Shown piece after piece: positions 51,161 to 62,913 of a stretch of DNA of 64,000 bases. Each line of letters opens with the position of its first letter. The stretch's first letter is position 1. The translations under genes were made by a program, and so were the position numbers. This stretch comes from Acanthosepion esculentum (taxonomy: Eukaryota > Mollusca > Cephalopoda > Sepiida > Sepiidae). The notes beneath the pieces are model-generated. The model saw only the letters and a list, made by a program, of their open reading frames with translations, did no database searches and was not told where the DNA came from. The stretch spans positions 29,156,968 through 29,220,967 of the forward strand of contig OZ038509.1 of assembly GCA_964036315.1 (NCBI GenBank), read 5' to 3'.

Positions 51161-53940
51161 ATTGAATTTTCAATGCAAAAGTAAGCATTTCAAGCTAGTT
51201 TTTCAACGTTAAACACGGTAATTTCCAATTTGAATATGCTGTTTGAAATCATTAGAAAACCAATAAAATTATTGAAAATCGATATGGTATCGATCAGAAA
51301 ATATTGTTTTTGACAATTTCCAACAGTTTACACGAAGTTTTATTGCAAATATTAAGTTTTACAAAGTTTTGAAAAATATTGAAATTTCAATGCAAAAGTA
51401 AGCATTTCAAGCTAGTTTTTCAACGTTAAACACGGTAATTTCAAATTTGAATATGCTGTTTGAAATCATTAGAAAACCAATAAAATTATTGAAAATCGAT
51501 ATGGTATCGATCAGAAAATATTGTTTTTGAAAATTTCCAACAGTTTACACAAAGTATTATTGCAAATATTAAGTTTTACAAACTTTTCAAAAATATTGAA
51601 TTTTCAATGCAAAAGTAAGCATTTCAAGCTAGTTTTTCAACGTTAAACACGGTAATTTCAAATTTGAATATGCTGTTTGAAATCATTAGAAAACCAATAA
51701 AATTATTGAAAATCGATATGGTATCGATCAGAAAATATTGTTTTTGACTATATCCAACAGTTTATACAAAGTTTTATTGCAAATATTATGTTTTACAAAC
51801 TTTTGAAAAATATTGAAATTTCAATGCAAAAGCAAGCAATTCAAGCTACTTTTCAACGTTAAACACGGTAATTTCAAATGTGAATATGCAGTTTGAAATC
51901 ATTAGAAAACCAATAAAATTATTGAAAATCGATATGGTATCGATCAGAAAATATTGTTTTTGACAATTTCCAACAGTTTACACAAAGTTTTATTGCAAAT
52001 ATTAAGTTTTACAAACTTTTGAAAAATATTGAATTTTCAATGCAAAAGCAAGCATTTCAAGCTAGTTTTTCAACGTTAAACACGGTAGTTTAAAATTTGA
52101 ATATGCTGTTTGAAATCATTAGAAAAACAATAAAATTATTGAAAATCGATATGGTATCGATCAGAAAATATTGTTTTTGACTATTTCCAACAGTTTATAA
52201 AAAGTTTTATTGCAAATATTAAGTTTTACAAACTTTTGAAAAATATTGAAATTTCAATGCAAAAGCAAGCAATTCAAGCTACTTTTCAACGTTAAACACG
52301 GTAATTTCAAATGTGAATATGCAGTTTGAAATCGTTAGAAAACCAATAAAATTATTGAAAATCGATATGGTATCGATCAGAAAATATTGTTTTTGACAAT
52401 TTCCAACAGTTTACACAAAGTTTTATTGCAAATATTAAGTTTTACAAAGTTTTGAAAAATATTGAAATTTCAATGCAAAAGTAAGCATTTCAAGCTAGTT
52501 TTTTAACGTTAAACACGGTAATTTCAAATTTGAATATGCTGTTTGAAATCATTAGAAAACCAATAAAATTATTGAAAATCGATATGGTATCGATCAGAAA
52601 ATATTGTTTTTGACAATTTCCAACAGTTTACACAAAGTTTTATTGCAAATATTAAGTTTTACAAAGTTTTGAAAAATATAGAAATTTCAATGCAAAAGTA
52701 AGCATTTCAAGCTAGTTTTTCAACGTTAAACACGGTAATTTCAAATTTGAATATGCTGTTTGAAATCATTAGAAAACCAATAAAATTATTGAAAATCGAT
52801 ATGGTATCGATCAGAAAATATTGTTTTTGACTATTTCCAACAGTTTACACAAAGTTTTATTGCAAATATTAAGTTTTACAAACTTTTGAAAAATATTGAA
52901 TTTTCAATGCAAAAGTAAGCATTTCAAGCTAGTTTTTCAACGTTAAACACGGTAATTTCAAATTTGAATATGCTGTTTGAAATCATTAGAAAACCAATAA
53001 AATTATTGAAAATCGATATGGTATCGATCAGAAAATATTGTTTTTGACAATTTCCAACAGTTTACACGAAGTTTTATTGCAAATATTAAGTTTTACAAAG
53101 TTTTGAAAAATATTGAAATTTCAATGCAAAAGTAAGCATTTCAAGCTAGTTTTTCAACGTTAAACACGGTAATTTCAAATTTGAATATGCTGTTTGAAAT
53201 CATTAGAAAACCAATAAAATTATTGAAAATCGATATGGTATCGATCAGAACATATTGTTTTTGACAATTTCCAACAGTTTACACAAAGTTTTATTGCAAA
53301 TATTCAGTTTTACAAACTTTTGAAAAATATTGAATTTTCAATGCAAAAGTAAGCATTTCAAGCTAGTTTTTCAACGTTAAACACGGTAATTTCAAATTTG
53401 AATATGCTGTTTGAAATCATTAGAAAAACAATAAAATTATTGAAAATCGATATGGTATCGATCAGAAAATATTGTTTTTGACAATTTCCAACAGTTTATA
53501 CAAAGTTTTATTGCAAATATTAAGTTTTACAAAGTTTTGAAAAATATTGAATTTTCAATGCAAAAGTAAGCATTTCAAGCTAGTTTTTCAACGTTAAACA
53601 CGGTAATTTCAAATTTGAATATGCTGTTTGAAATCATTAGAAAACCAATAAAATTATTGAAAATCGATATGGTATCGATCAGAAAATATTGTTTTTGACA
53701 ATTTCCAACAGTTGACACGAAGTTTTATTGCAAATATTAAGTTTTACAAAGTTTTGAAAAATATTGAAATTTCAATGCAAAAGTAAGCATTTCAAGCTAG
53801 TTTTTCAACGTTAAACACGGTAATTTCAAATTTGAATATGCTGTTTGAAATCATTAGAAAGCCAATAAAATTATTGAAAATCGATATGGTATCGATCAGA
53901 AAATATTGTTTTTGACAATTTCCAACAGTTTACAAAAAGT
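51161..53940 (+). repeat. Mixed monomers between the 19-mer offset blocks
   Basis: Types A, B and D with marks such as aattttccaatttg-like ggtaatttccaattt (about 51,221), tttgaaaatttcc with aaagtattattg (about 51,529-51,560), ttttcaaaaatatt (about 51,588), gactatatcc (about 51,748), attatgtttt (about 51,786), gtttttttaacg (about 52,498) and cagaacatattg (about 53,247). No period I can define. Confidence 0.6.
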
Positions 53941-55269
53941 TTTATTGCAAATATTAAGTTTTACAAACTTTTGAAAAATATTGAAATTTCAATGCAAAAG
54001 CAAGCTATTCAAGCTACTTTTGAACGTTAAACACGGTAATTTCAAATGTGAATATGCAGTTTGAAATCATTAGAAAACCAATAAAATTATTGAAAATCGA
54101 TATGGTATCGATCAGAAAATATTGTTTTTGAAAATTTCCAACAGTTTACACAAAGTTTTACTGCAAATATTGCAAACTTTTGAAAAATATTGAAATTTCA
54201 ATGCAAAAGTAAGCATTTCAAGCTAGTTTTCAACGTTAAACACGGTAGTTTAAAATTTGAATATGCTGTTTGAAATCATTAGAAAACCAATAAAATTATT
54301 GAAAATCGATATGGTATCGATCAGAAAATATTGTTTTTGACAATTTCCAACTGTTTTCGCAAAGTTTTATTGCAAATATTAAATTTTACAAACTTTTGAA
54401 AAATATTGAATTTTCAATGCAAAAGTAAGTATTTCAAGCTAGTTTTTCAACGTTAAACACGGTAGTTTCAAATTTGAATATGCTGTTTGAAATCATTAGA
54501 AAACCAATAAAATTATTGAAAATCGATATGGTATCGATCAGAAAATATTGTTTTTGACAATTTCCAACAGTTTTCGCAAAGTTATATTGCAAATATTAAG
54601 TTTTACAAACGTTTGAAAATATTGAACTTTCAATGCAAAAGTAAGCATTTCAAGTTAGTTTTTCAACGTTAAACACGGTAATTTCAAATTTGAATATGCT
54701 GTATAAATCATTAGAAAACCAATAAAATTATTGAAAATCGATATGGTATCGATCAGAAAATATTGTTTTTGACAATTTCCAACAGTTGACACAAAGTTTT
54801 ATTGCAAAAATTAAGTTTTACAAACTTTTGAAAAATATTGAATTTTCAATGCAAAAGTAAGCATTTCAAGCTAGTTTTTCAACGTTGAACACGGTAATTT
54901 CAAATTTTAATATGCTGTTTGAAATCATTAGAAAAACAATAAAATTATTGAAAATCGATATGGCATCGATCAGAAAATATTGTTTTTGACTATTTCCAAC
55001 AGTTTATAAAAAGTTTTATTGCAAATATTAAGTTTTACAAACTTTTGAAAAATATTGAAATTTCAATGCAAAAGCAAGCAATTCAAGCTACTTTTCAACG
55101 TTAAACACGGTAATTTCAAATGTGAATATGCCGTTTGAAATCATTAGAAAACCAATAAAATTATTGAAAATCGATATGGTATCGATCAGAAAATATTGTT
55201 TTTGACAATTTCCAACAGTTTACACAAAGTTTTATTGCAAATATTAAGTTTTACAAACTTTTGAAAAAT
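53941..55269 (+). repeat. 19-mer offset block, right copy
   Basis: Second copy of 49,825-51,160, including the three-monomer cassette near 54,569-55,160. Private changes: the 7-bp loss at about 54,170, ttccaactgttttcgc (about 54,346), agttatattgc (about 54,581) and cagttgacac (about 54,783). Confidence 0.8.
54145..54353 (+). repeat. Monomer with internal deletion (209 bp)
   Basis: Between aatatt and caaac the normal eight bases aagtttta are replaced by a single g, a net loss of seven. There is also one T fewer in gctagttttcaacg. The matching monomer in the left block (near 50,029) keeps the eight bases but also has the four-T run, so the deletion postdates the block duplication. Confidence 0.85.
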
Positions 55270-55869
55270 AATGAAATTTCAATGCAAAAGTAAGCATTTC
55301 AAGCTATTTTTTCAACGTTAAACACGGTAATTTCAAATTTGAATATGCTGTTTGAAATCATTAGAAAACCAATAAAATTATTGAAAATCGATATGGTATC
55401 GATCAGAAAATATTGTTTTTGACTATTTCCAACTGTTTACACAAAGTTTTATTGCAAATATTAAGTTTTACAAACTTTTGAAAAATATTGAATTTTCAAT
55501 GCAAAAGTAAGCATTTCAAGCTAGTTTTTCAACGTTAAACACGGTAATTTCAAATTTGAATATGCTGTTTGAAATCATTAGAAAACCAATAAAATTATTG
55601 AAAATCGATATGGTATCGATCAGAAAATATTTTTTTTGACAATTTCCAACAGTTGACACGAAGTTTTATTGCAAATATTAAGTTTTACAAAGATTTGAAA
55701 AATATTGAAATTTCAATGCAAAAGTAAGCATTTCATGCTAGTTTTTCAACGTTAAACACGGTAGTTTAAAATTTGAATATGCTGTTTGAAATCATTAGAA
55801 AACCAATAAAATTATTGAAAATCGATATGGTATCGATCAGAAAATATTGTTTTTGACAATTTCCAACAG

Positions 55870-55983
55870 TTTACAAAAAGTTTTATTGCAAATAATAAGT
55901 TTTACAAAGTTTTGAAAAATATTGAAATTTCAAGCTAGTTTTTCAAGTTTCAAGCTAGTTTTGTTTTTGACAATTTCCAACAG
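55870..55983 (+). repeat. Truncated, rearranged monomer stub (114 bp)
   Basis: Only 114 bp separate two monomer starts. After attgaaattt the sequence jumps to caagctagtttttcaa, then repeats gtttcaagctagtttt, then joins gtttttgacaatttcc near the end of a monomer. Lost are about 20 bp between two attt-caa contexts and about 100 bp between gctagtttttcaa and gtttttgac. A 14-bp piece, ttcaagctagtttt, is partly duplicated. It is the only gross rearrangement in the window and shifts the register of everything to its right. Confidence 0.9.
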
Positions 55984-57277
55984 TTTTCGCAAAGTTTTAT
56001 TGCAAATATTAAGTTTTACAAACATTTGAAAATATTGAACTTTCAATGCAAAAGTAAGCATTTCAAGTTAGTTTTTCAACGTTAAACACGGTAATTTCAA
56101 ATTTGAATATGCTGTATAAATCATTAGAAAACCAATAAAATTATTGAAAATCGATATGGTATCGATCAGAAAATATTGTTTTTGACAATTTCCAACAGTT
56201 TACACAAAGTTTTATTGCAAAAATTAAGTTTTACAAACTTTTGAAAAATATTGAATTTTCAATGCAAAAGTAAGCATTTCAAGCTAGTTTTTCAACGTTG
56301 AACACGGTAATTTCAAATTTTAATATGCTGTTTGAAATCATTAGAAAAACAATAAAATTATTGAAAATCGATATGGCATCGATCAGAAAATATTGTTTAT
56401 GACTATTTCCAACAGTTTATAAAAAGTTTTATTGCAAATATTAAGTTTTACAAACTTTTGAAAAATATTGAAATTTCAATGCAAAAGCAAGCAATTCAAG
56501 CTACTTTTCAACGTTAAACACGGTAATTTCAAATGTGAATATGCCGTTTGAAATCATTAGAAAACCAATAAAATTATTGAAAATCGATATGGTATCGATC
56601 AGAAAATATTGTTTTTGACAATTTCCAACAGTTTACACAAAGTTTTATTGCAAATATTAAGTTTTACAAACTTTTGAAAAATAATGAAATTTCAATGCAA
56701 AAGTAAGCATTTCAAGCTAGTTTTTCAACGTTAAACACGGTAATTTCAAATTTGAATATGCTGTTTGAAATCATTAGAAAACCAATAAAATTATTGAAAA
56801 TCGATATGGTATCGATCAGAAAATATTGTTTTTGACAATTTCCAACAGTTTACACAAAGTTTTACTGCAAATATTAAGTTTTACAAACTTTTGAAAAATA
56901 TTGAATTTTCAATGCAAAAGTAAGCATTTCAAGCTAGTTTTCAACGTTAAACACGGTAGTTTAAAATTTGAATATGCTGTTTGAAATCATTAGAAAACCA
57001 ATAAAATTATTGAAAATCGATATGGTATCGATCAGAAAATATTGTTTTTGACAATTTCCAACAGTTTTCGCAAAGTTTTATTGCAAATATTAAGTTTTAC
57101 AAACTTTTGAAAAATATTGAATTTTCAATCAAAAGTAAGCATTTCAAGTTAGTTTTTCAACGTTAAACACGGTAATTTCAAATTTGAATATGCTGTATAA
57201 ATCATTAGAAAACCAATAAAATTATTGAAAATCGATATGGTATCGATCAGAAAATATTGTTTTTGACAATTTCCAAT
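55984..57277 (+). repeat. Cassette-bearing 5-mer region (offset 1,081)
   Basis: The three-monomer cassette begins directly after the truncated stub. tgtataaatc lies at 56,113 and 57,194, and atggcatcg at 56,373 and 57,454, both 1,081 bp apart. A private loss (ttttcaatcaaaag, about 57,124) lies in the second cassette copy, and tttatgac at about 56,397 is another private change. Confidence 0.75.
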
Positions 57278-60095
57278 AGTTTACACAAAGTTTTATTGCA
57301 AAAATTAAGTTTTACAAACTTTTGAAAAATATTGAATTTTCAATGCAAAAGTAAGCATTTCAAGCTAGTTTTTCAACGTTGAACACGGTAATTTCAAATT
57401 TTAATATGCTGTTTGAAATCATTAGAAAAACAATAAAATTATTGAAAATCGATATGGCATCGATCAGAAAATATTGTTTTTGACTATTTCCAACAGTTTA
57501 TAAAAAGTTTTATTGCAAATATTAAGTTTTACAAACTTTTGAAAAATATTGAAATTTCAATGCAAAAGCAAGCAATTCAAGCTACTTTTCAACGTTAAAC
57601 ACGGTAATTTCAAATGTGAATATGCCGTTTGAAATCATTAGAAAACCAATAAAATTATTGAAATTCGATATGGTATCGATCAGAAAATATTGTTTTTGAC
57701 AATTTCCAACAGTTTACACAAAGTTTTATTGCAAATATTAAGTTTTACAAACTTTTGAAAAATAATGAAATTTCAATGCAAAAGTAAGCATTTCAAGCTA
57801 GTTTTTCAACGTTAAACACGGTAATTTCAAATTTGAATATGCTGTTTGAAATCATTAGAAAACCAATAAAATTATTGAAAATCGATATGGTATCGATCAG
57901 AAAATATTGTTTTTGACTATTTCCAACTGTTTACACAAAGTTTTATTGCAAATATTAAGTTTTACAAACTTTTGAAAAATATTGAATTTTCAATGCAAAA
58001 GTAAGCATTTCAAGCTAGTTTTTCAACGTTAAACACGGTAATTTCAAATTTGAATATGCTGTTTGAAATCATTAGAAAACCAATAAAATTATTGAAAATC
58101 GATATGGTATCGATCAGAAAATATTGTTTTTGACAATTTCCAACAGTTTACACGAAGTTTTATTGCAAATATTAAGTTTTACAAAGTTTTGAAAAATATT
58201 GAAATTTCAATGCAAAAGTAAGCATTTCAAGCTAGTTTTTCAACGTTAAACACGGTAATTTCAAATTTGAATATGCTGTTTGAAATCATTAGAAAACCAA
58301 TAAAATTATTGAAAATCGATATGGTATCGATCAGAAAATATTGTTTTTGACAATTTCCAACAGTTTACACAAAGTTTTATTGCAAATAATAAGTTTTACA
58401 AAGTTTTGAAAAATATTGAAATTTCAATGCAAAAGTAAGCATTTCAAGCTAGTTTTTCAACGTTAAACACGGTAATTTCAAATTTGAATATGCTGTTTGA
58501 AATCATTAGAAAGCCAATAAAATTATTGAAAATCGATATGGTATCGATCAGAAAATATTGTTTTTGACAATTTCCAACAGTTTTCGCAAAGTTTTATTGC
58601 AAATATTAAGTTTTACAAACTTTTGAAAAATATTGAATTTTCAATGCAAAAGTAAGCATTTCAAGCTAGTTTTTCAACGTTAAACACGGTAGTTTCAAAT
58701 TTGAATATGCTGTTTGAAATCATTAGAAAACCAATAAAATTATTGAAAATCGATATGGTATCGATCAGAAAATATTGTTTTTGACAATTTCCAACAGTTT
58801 TCGCAAAGTTTTATTGCAAATATTAAGTTTTACAAACATTTGAAAATATTGAACTTTCAATGCAAAAGTAAGCATTTCAAGTTAGTTTTTCAACGTTAAA
58901 CACGGTAATTTCAAATTTGAATATGCTGTATAAATCATTAGAAAACCAATAAAATTATTGAAAATCGATATGGTATCGATCAGAAAATATTGTTTTTGAC
59001 AATTTCCAACAGTTTACACAAAGTTTTATTCCAAAAATTAAGTTTTACAAACTTTTGAAAAATATTGAATTTTCAATGCAAAAGTAAGCATTTCAAGCTA
59101 GTTTTTCAACGTTGAACACGGTAATTTCAAATTTTAATATGCTGTTTGAAATCATTAGAAAAACAATAAAATTATTGAAAATCGATATGGCATCGATCAG
59201 AAAATATTGTTTTTGACTATTTCCAACAGTTTATAAAAAGTTTTATTGCAAATATTAAGTTTTACAAACTTTTGAAAAATATTGAAATTTCAATGCAAAA
59301 GTAAGCATTTCAAGCTAGTTTTTCAACGTTAAACACGGTAATTTCAAATGTGAATATGCCGTTTGAAATCATTAGAAAACCAATAAAATTATTGAAAATC
59401 GATATGGTATCGATCAGAAAATATTGTTTTTGACAATTTCCAACAGTTTACACAAAGTTTTATTGCAAATATTAAGTTTTACAAACTTTTGAAAAATAAT
59501 GAAATTTCAATGCAAAAGTAAGCATTTCAAGCTAGTTTTTCAACGTTAAACACGGTAATTTCAAATTTGAATATGCTGTTTGAAATCATTAGAAAACCAA
59601 TAAAATTATTGAAAATCGATATGGTATCGATCAGAAAATATTGTTTTTGACTATTTCCAACTGTTTACACAAAGTTTTATTGCAAATATTAAGTTTTACA
59701 AACTTTTGAAAAATATTGAATTTTCAATGCAAAAGTAAGCATTTCAAGCTAGTTTTTCAACGTTAAACACGGTAATTTCAAATGTGAATATGCAGTTTGA
59801 AATCATTAGAAAACCAATAAAATTATTGAAAATCGATATGGTATCGATCAGAAAATATTGTTTTTGACAATTTCCAACAGTTTACACAAAGTTTTATTGC
59901 AAATATTAAGTTTTACAAACTTTTGAAAAATATTAAAATTTCAATGCAAAAGTAAGCATTTCAAGCTAGTTTTTCAACGTTAAACACGGTAATTTCAAAT
60001 TTGAATATGCTGTTTGAAATCATTAGAAAACCAATAAAATTAATGAAAATCGATATGGTATCGATCAGAAAATATTGTTTTTGACAATTTCCAAC
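57278..60095 (+). repeat. 13-mer (5+8) HOR copy 1 (2,818 bp)
   Basis: Offset 2,818 bp: atggcatcg 57,454/60,272 and 59,187/62,005, tgtataaatc 58,927/61,745, tgtgaatatgcag about 59,781/62,599, aaatattaaaatttc about 59,930/62,748. atggcatcg monomers are spaced 1,733, 1,085 and 1,733 bp, that is 8, 5 and 8 monomers. The monomer content is unrelated to the 13-mer at 19.5-24.3 kb. Confidence 0.85.
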
Positions 60096-62913
60096 AGTTT
60101 ACACAAAGTTTTATTGCAAAAATTAAGTTTTACAAACTTTTGAAAAATATTGAATTTTCAATGCAAAAGTAAGCATTTCAAGCTAGTTTTTCAACGTTGA
60201 ACACGGTAATTTCAAATTTTAATATGCTGTTTGAAATCATTAGAAAAACAATAAAATTATTGAAAATCGATATGGCATCGATCAGAAAATATTGTTTTTG
60301 ACTATTTCCAACAGTTTATAAAAAGTTTTATTGCAAATATTAAGTTTTACAAACTTTTGAAAAATATTGAAATTTCAATGCAAAAGCAAGCAATTCAAGC
60401 TACTTTTCAACGTTAAACACGGTAATTTCAAATGTGAATATGCCGTTTGAAATCATTAGAAAACCAATAAAATTATTGAAATTCGATATGGTATCGATCA
60501 GAAAATATTGTTTTTGACAATTTCCAACAGTTTACACAAAGTTTTATTGCAAATATTAAGTTTTACAAACTTTTGAAAAATAATGAAATTTCAATGCAAA
60601 AGTAAGCATTTCAAGCTAGTTTTTCAACGTTAAACACGGTAATTTCAAATTTGAATATGCTGTTTGAAATCATTAGAAAACCAATAAAATTATTGAAAAT
60701 CGATATGGTATCGATCAGAAAATATTGATTTTGACTATTTCCAACTGTTTACACAAAGTTTTATTGCAAATATTAAGTTTTACAAACTTTTGAAAAATAT
60801 TGAATTTTCAATGCAAAAGTAAGCATTTCAAGGTAGTTTTTCAACGTTAAACACGGTAATTTCAAATTTGAATATGCTGTTTGAAATCATTAGAAAACCA
60901 ATAAAATTATTGAAAATCGATATGGTATCGATCAGAAAATATTGTTTTTGACAATTTCCAACAGTTTACACGAAGTTTTATTGCAAATATTAAGTTTTAC
61001 AAAGTTTTGAAAAATATTGAAATTTCAATGCAAAAGTAAGCATTTCAAGCTAGTTTTTCAACGTTAAACACGGTAATTTCAAATTTGAATATGCTGTTTG
61101 AAATCATTAGAAAACCAATAAAATTATTGAAAATCGATATGGTATCGATCAGAAAATATTGTTTTTGACAATTTCCAACAGTTTACAAAAAGTTTTATTG
61201 CAAATAATAAGTTTTACAAAGTTTTGAAAAATATTGAAATTTCAATGCAAAAGTAAGCATTTCAAGCTAGTTTTTCAACGTTAAACACGGTAATTTCAAA
61301 TTTGAATATGCTGTTTGAAATCATTAGAAAGCCAATAAAATTATTGAAAATCGATATGGTATCGATCAGAAAATATTGTTTTTGACAATTTCCAACAGTT
61401 TTCGCAAAGTTTTATTGCAAATATTAAGTTTTACAAACTTTTGAAAAATATTGAATTTTCAATGCAAAAGTAAGCATTTCAAGCTAGTTTTTCAACGTTA
61501 AACACGGTAGTTTCAAATTTGAATATGCTGTTTGAAATCATTAGAAAACCAATAAAATTATTGAAAATCGATATGGTATCGATCAGAAAATATTGTTTTT
61601 GACAATTTCCAACAGTTTTCGCAAAGTTTTATTGCAAATATTAAGTTTTACAAACATTTGAAAATATTGAACTTTCAATGCAAAAGTAAGCATTTCAAGT
61701 TAGTTTTTCAACGTTAAACACGGTAATTTCAAATTTGAATATGCTGTATAAATCATTAGAAAACCAATAAAATTATTGAAAATCGATATGGTATCGATCA
61801 GAAAATATTGTTTTTGACAATTTCCAACAGTTTACACAAAGTTTTATTGCAAAAATTAAGTTTTACAAACTTTTGAAAAATATTGAATTTTCAATGCAAA
61901 AGTAAGCATTTCAAGCTAGTTTTTCAACGTTGAACACGGTAATTTCAAATTTTAATATGCTGTTTGAAATCATTAGAAAAACAATAAAATTATTGAAAAT
62001 CGATATGGCATCGATCAGAAAATATTGTTTTTGACTATTTCCAACAGTTTATAAAAAGTTTTATTGCAAATATTAAGTTTTACAAACTTTTGAAAAATAT
62101 TGAAATTTCAATGCAAAAGTAAGCATTTCAAGCTAGTTTTTCAACGTTAAACACGGTAATTTCAAATGTGAATATGCCGTTTGAAATCATTAGAAAACCA
62201 ATAAAATTATGGAAAATCGATATGGTATCGATCAGAAAATATTGTTTTTGACAATTTCCAACAGTTTACACAAAGTTTTATTGCAAATATTAAGTTTTAC
62301 AAACTTTTGAAAAATAATGAAATTTCAATGCAAAAGTAAGCATTTCAAGCTAGTTTTTCAACGTTAAACACGGTAATTTCAAATTTGAATATGCTGTTTG
62401 AAATCATTAGAAAACCAATAAAATTATTGAAAATCGATATGGTATCGATCAGAAAATATTGTTTTTGACTATTTCCAACTGTTTACACAAAGTTTTATTG
62501 CAAATATTAAGTTTTACAAACTTTTGAAAAATATTGAATTTTCAATGCAAAAGTAAGCATTTCAAGCTAGTTTTTCAACGTTAAACACGGTAATTTCAAA
62601 TGTGAATATGCAGTTTGAAATCATTAGAAAACCAATAAAATTATTGAAAATCGATATGGTATCGATCAGAAAATATTGTTTTTGACAATTTCCAACAGTT
62701 TACACAAAGTTTTATTGCAAATATTAAGTTTTACAAACTTTTGAAAAATATTAAAATTTCAATGCAAAAGTAAGCATTTCAAGCTAGTTTTTCAACGTTA
62801 AACACGGTAATTTCAAATTTGAATATGCTGTTTGAAATCATTAGAAAACCAATAAAATTATTGAAAATCGATATGGTATCGATCAGAAAATATTGTTTTT
62901 GACAATTTCCAAC
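60096..62913 (+). repeat. 13-mer (5+8) HOR copy 2 (2,818 bp)
   Basis: Tandem copy of the preceding unit. Differences include attgattttgac (about 60,725), caaggtag (about 60,829), tttacaaaaag with aataataag (about 61,193) and tatggaaaatcg (about 62,209). The match fades after about 62,863, where ttattgaaaa stands against ttaatgaaaa at about 60,045. Confidence 0.83.
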
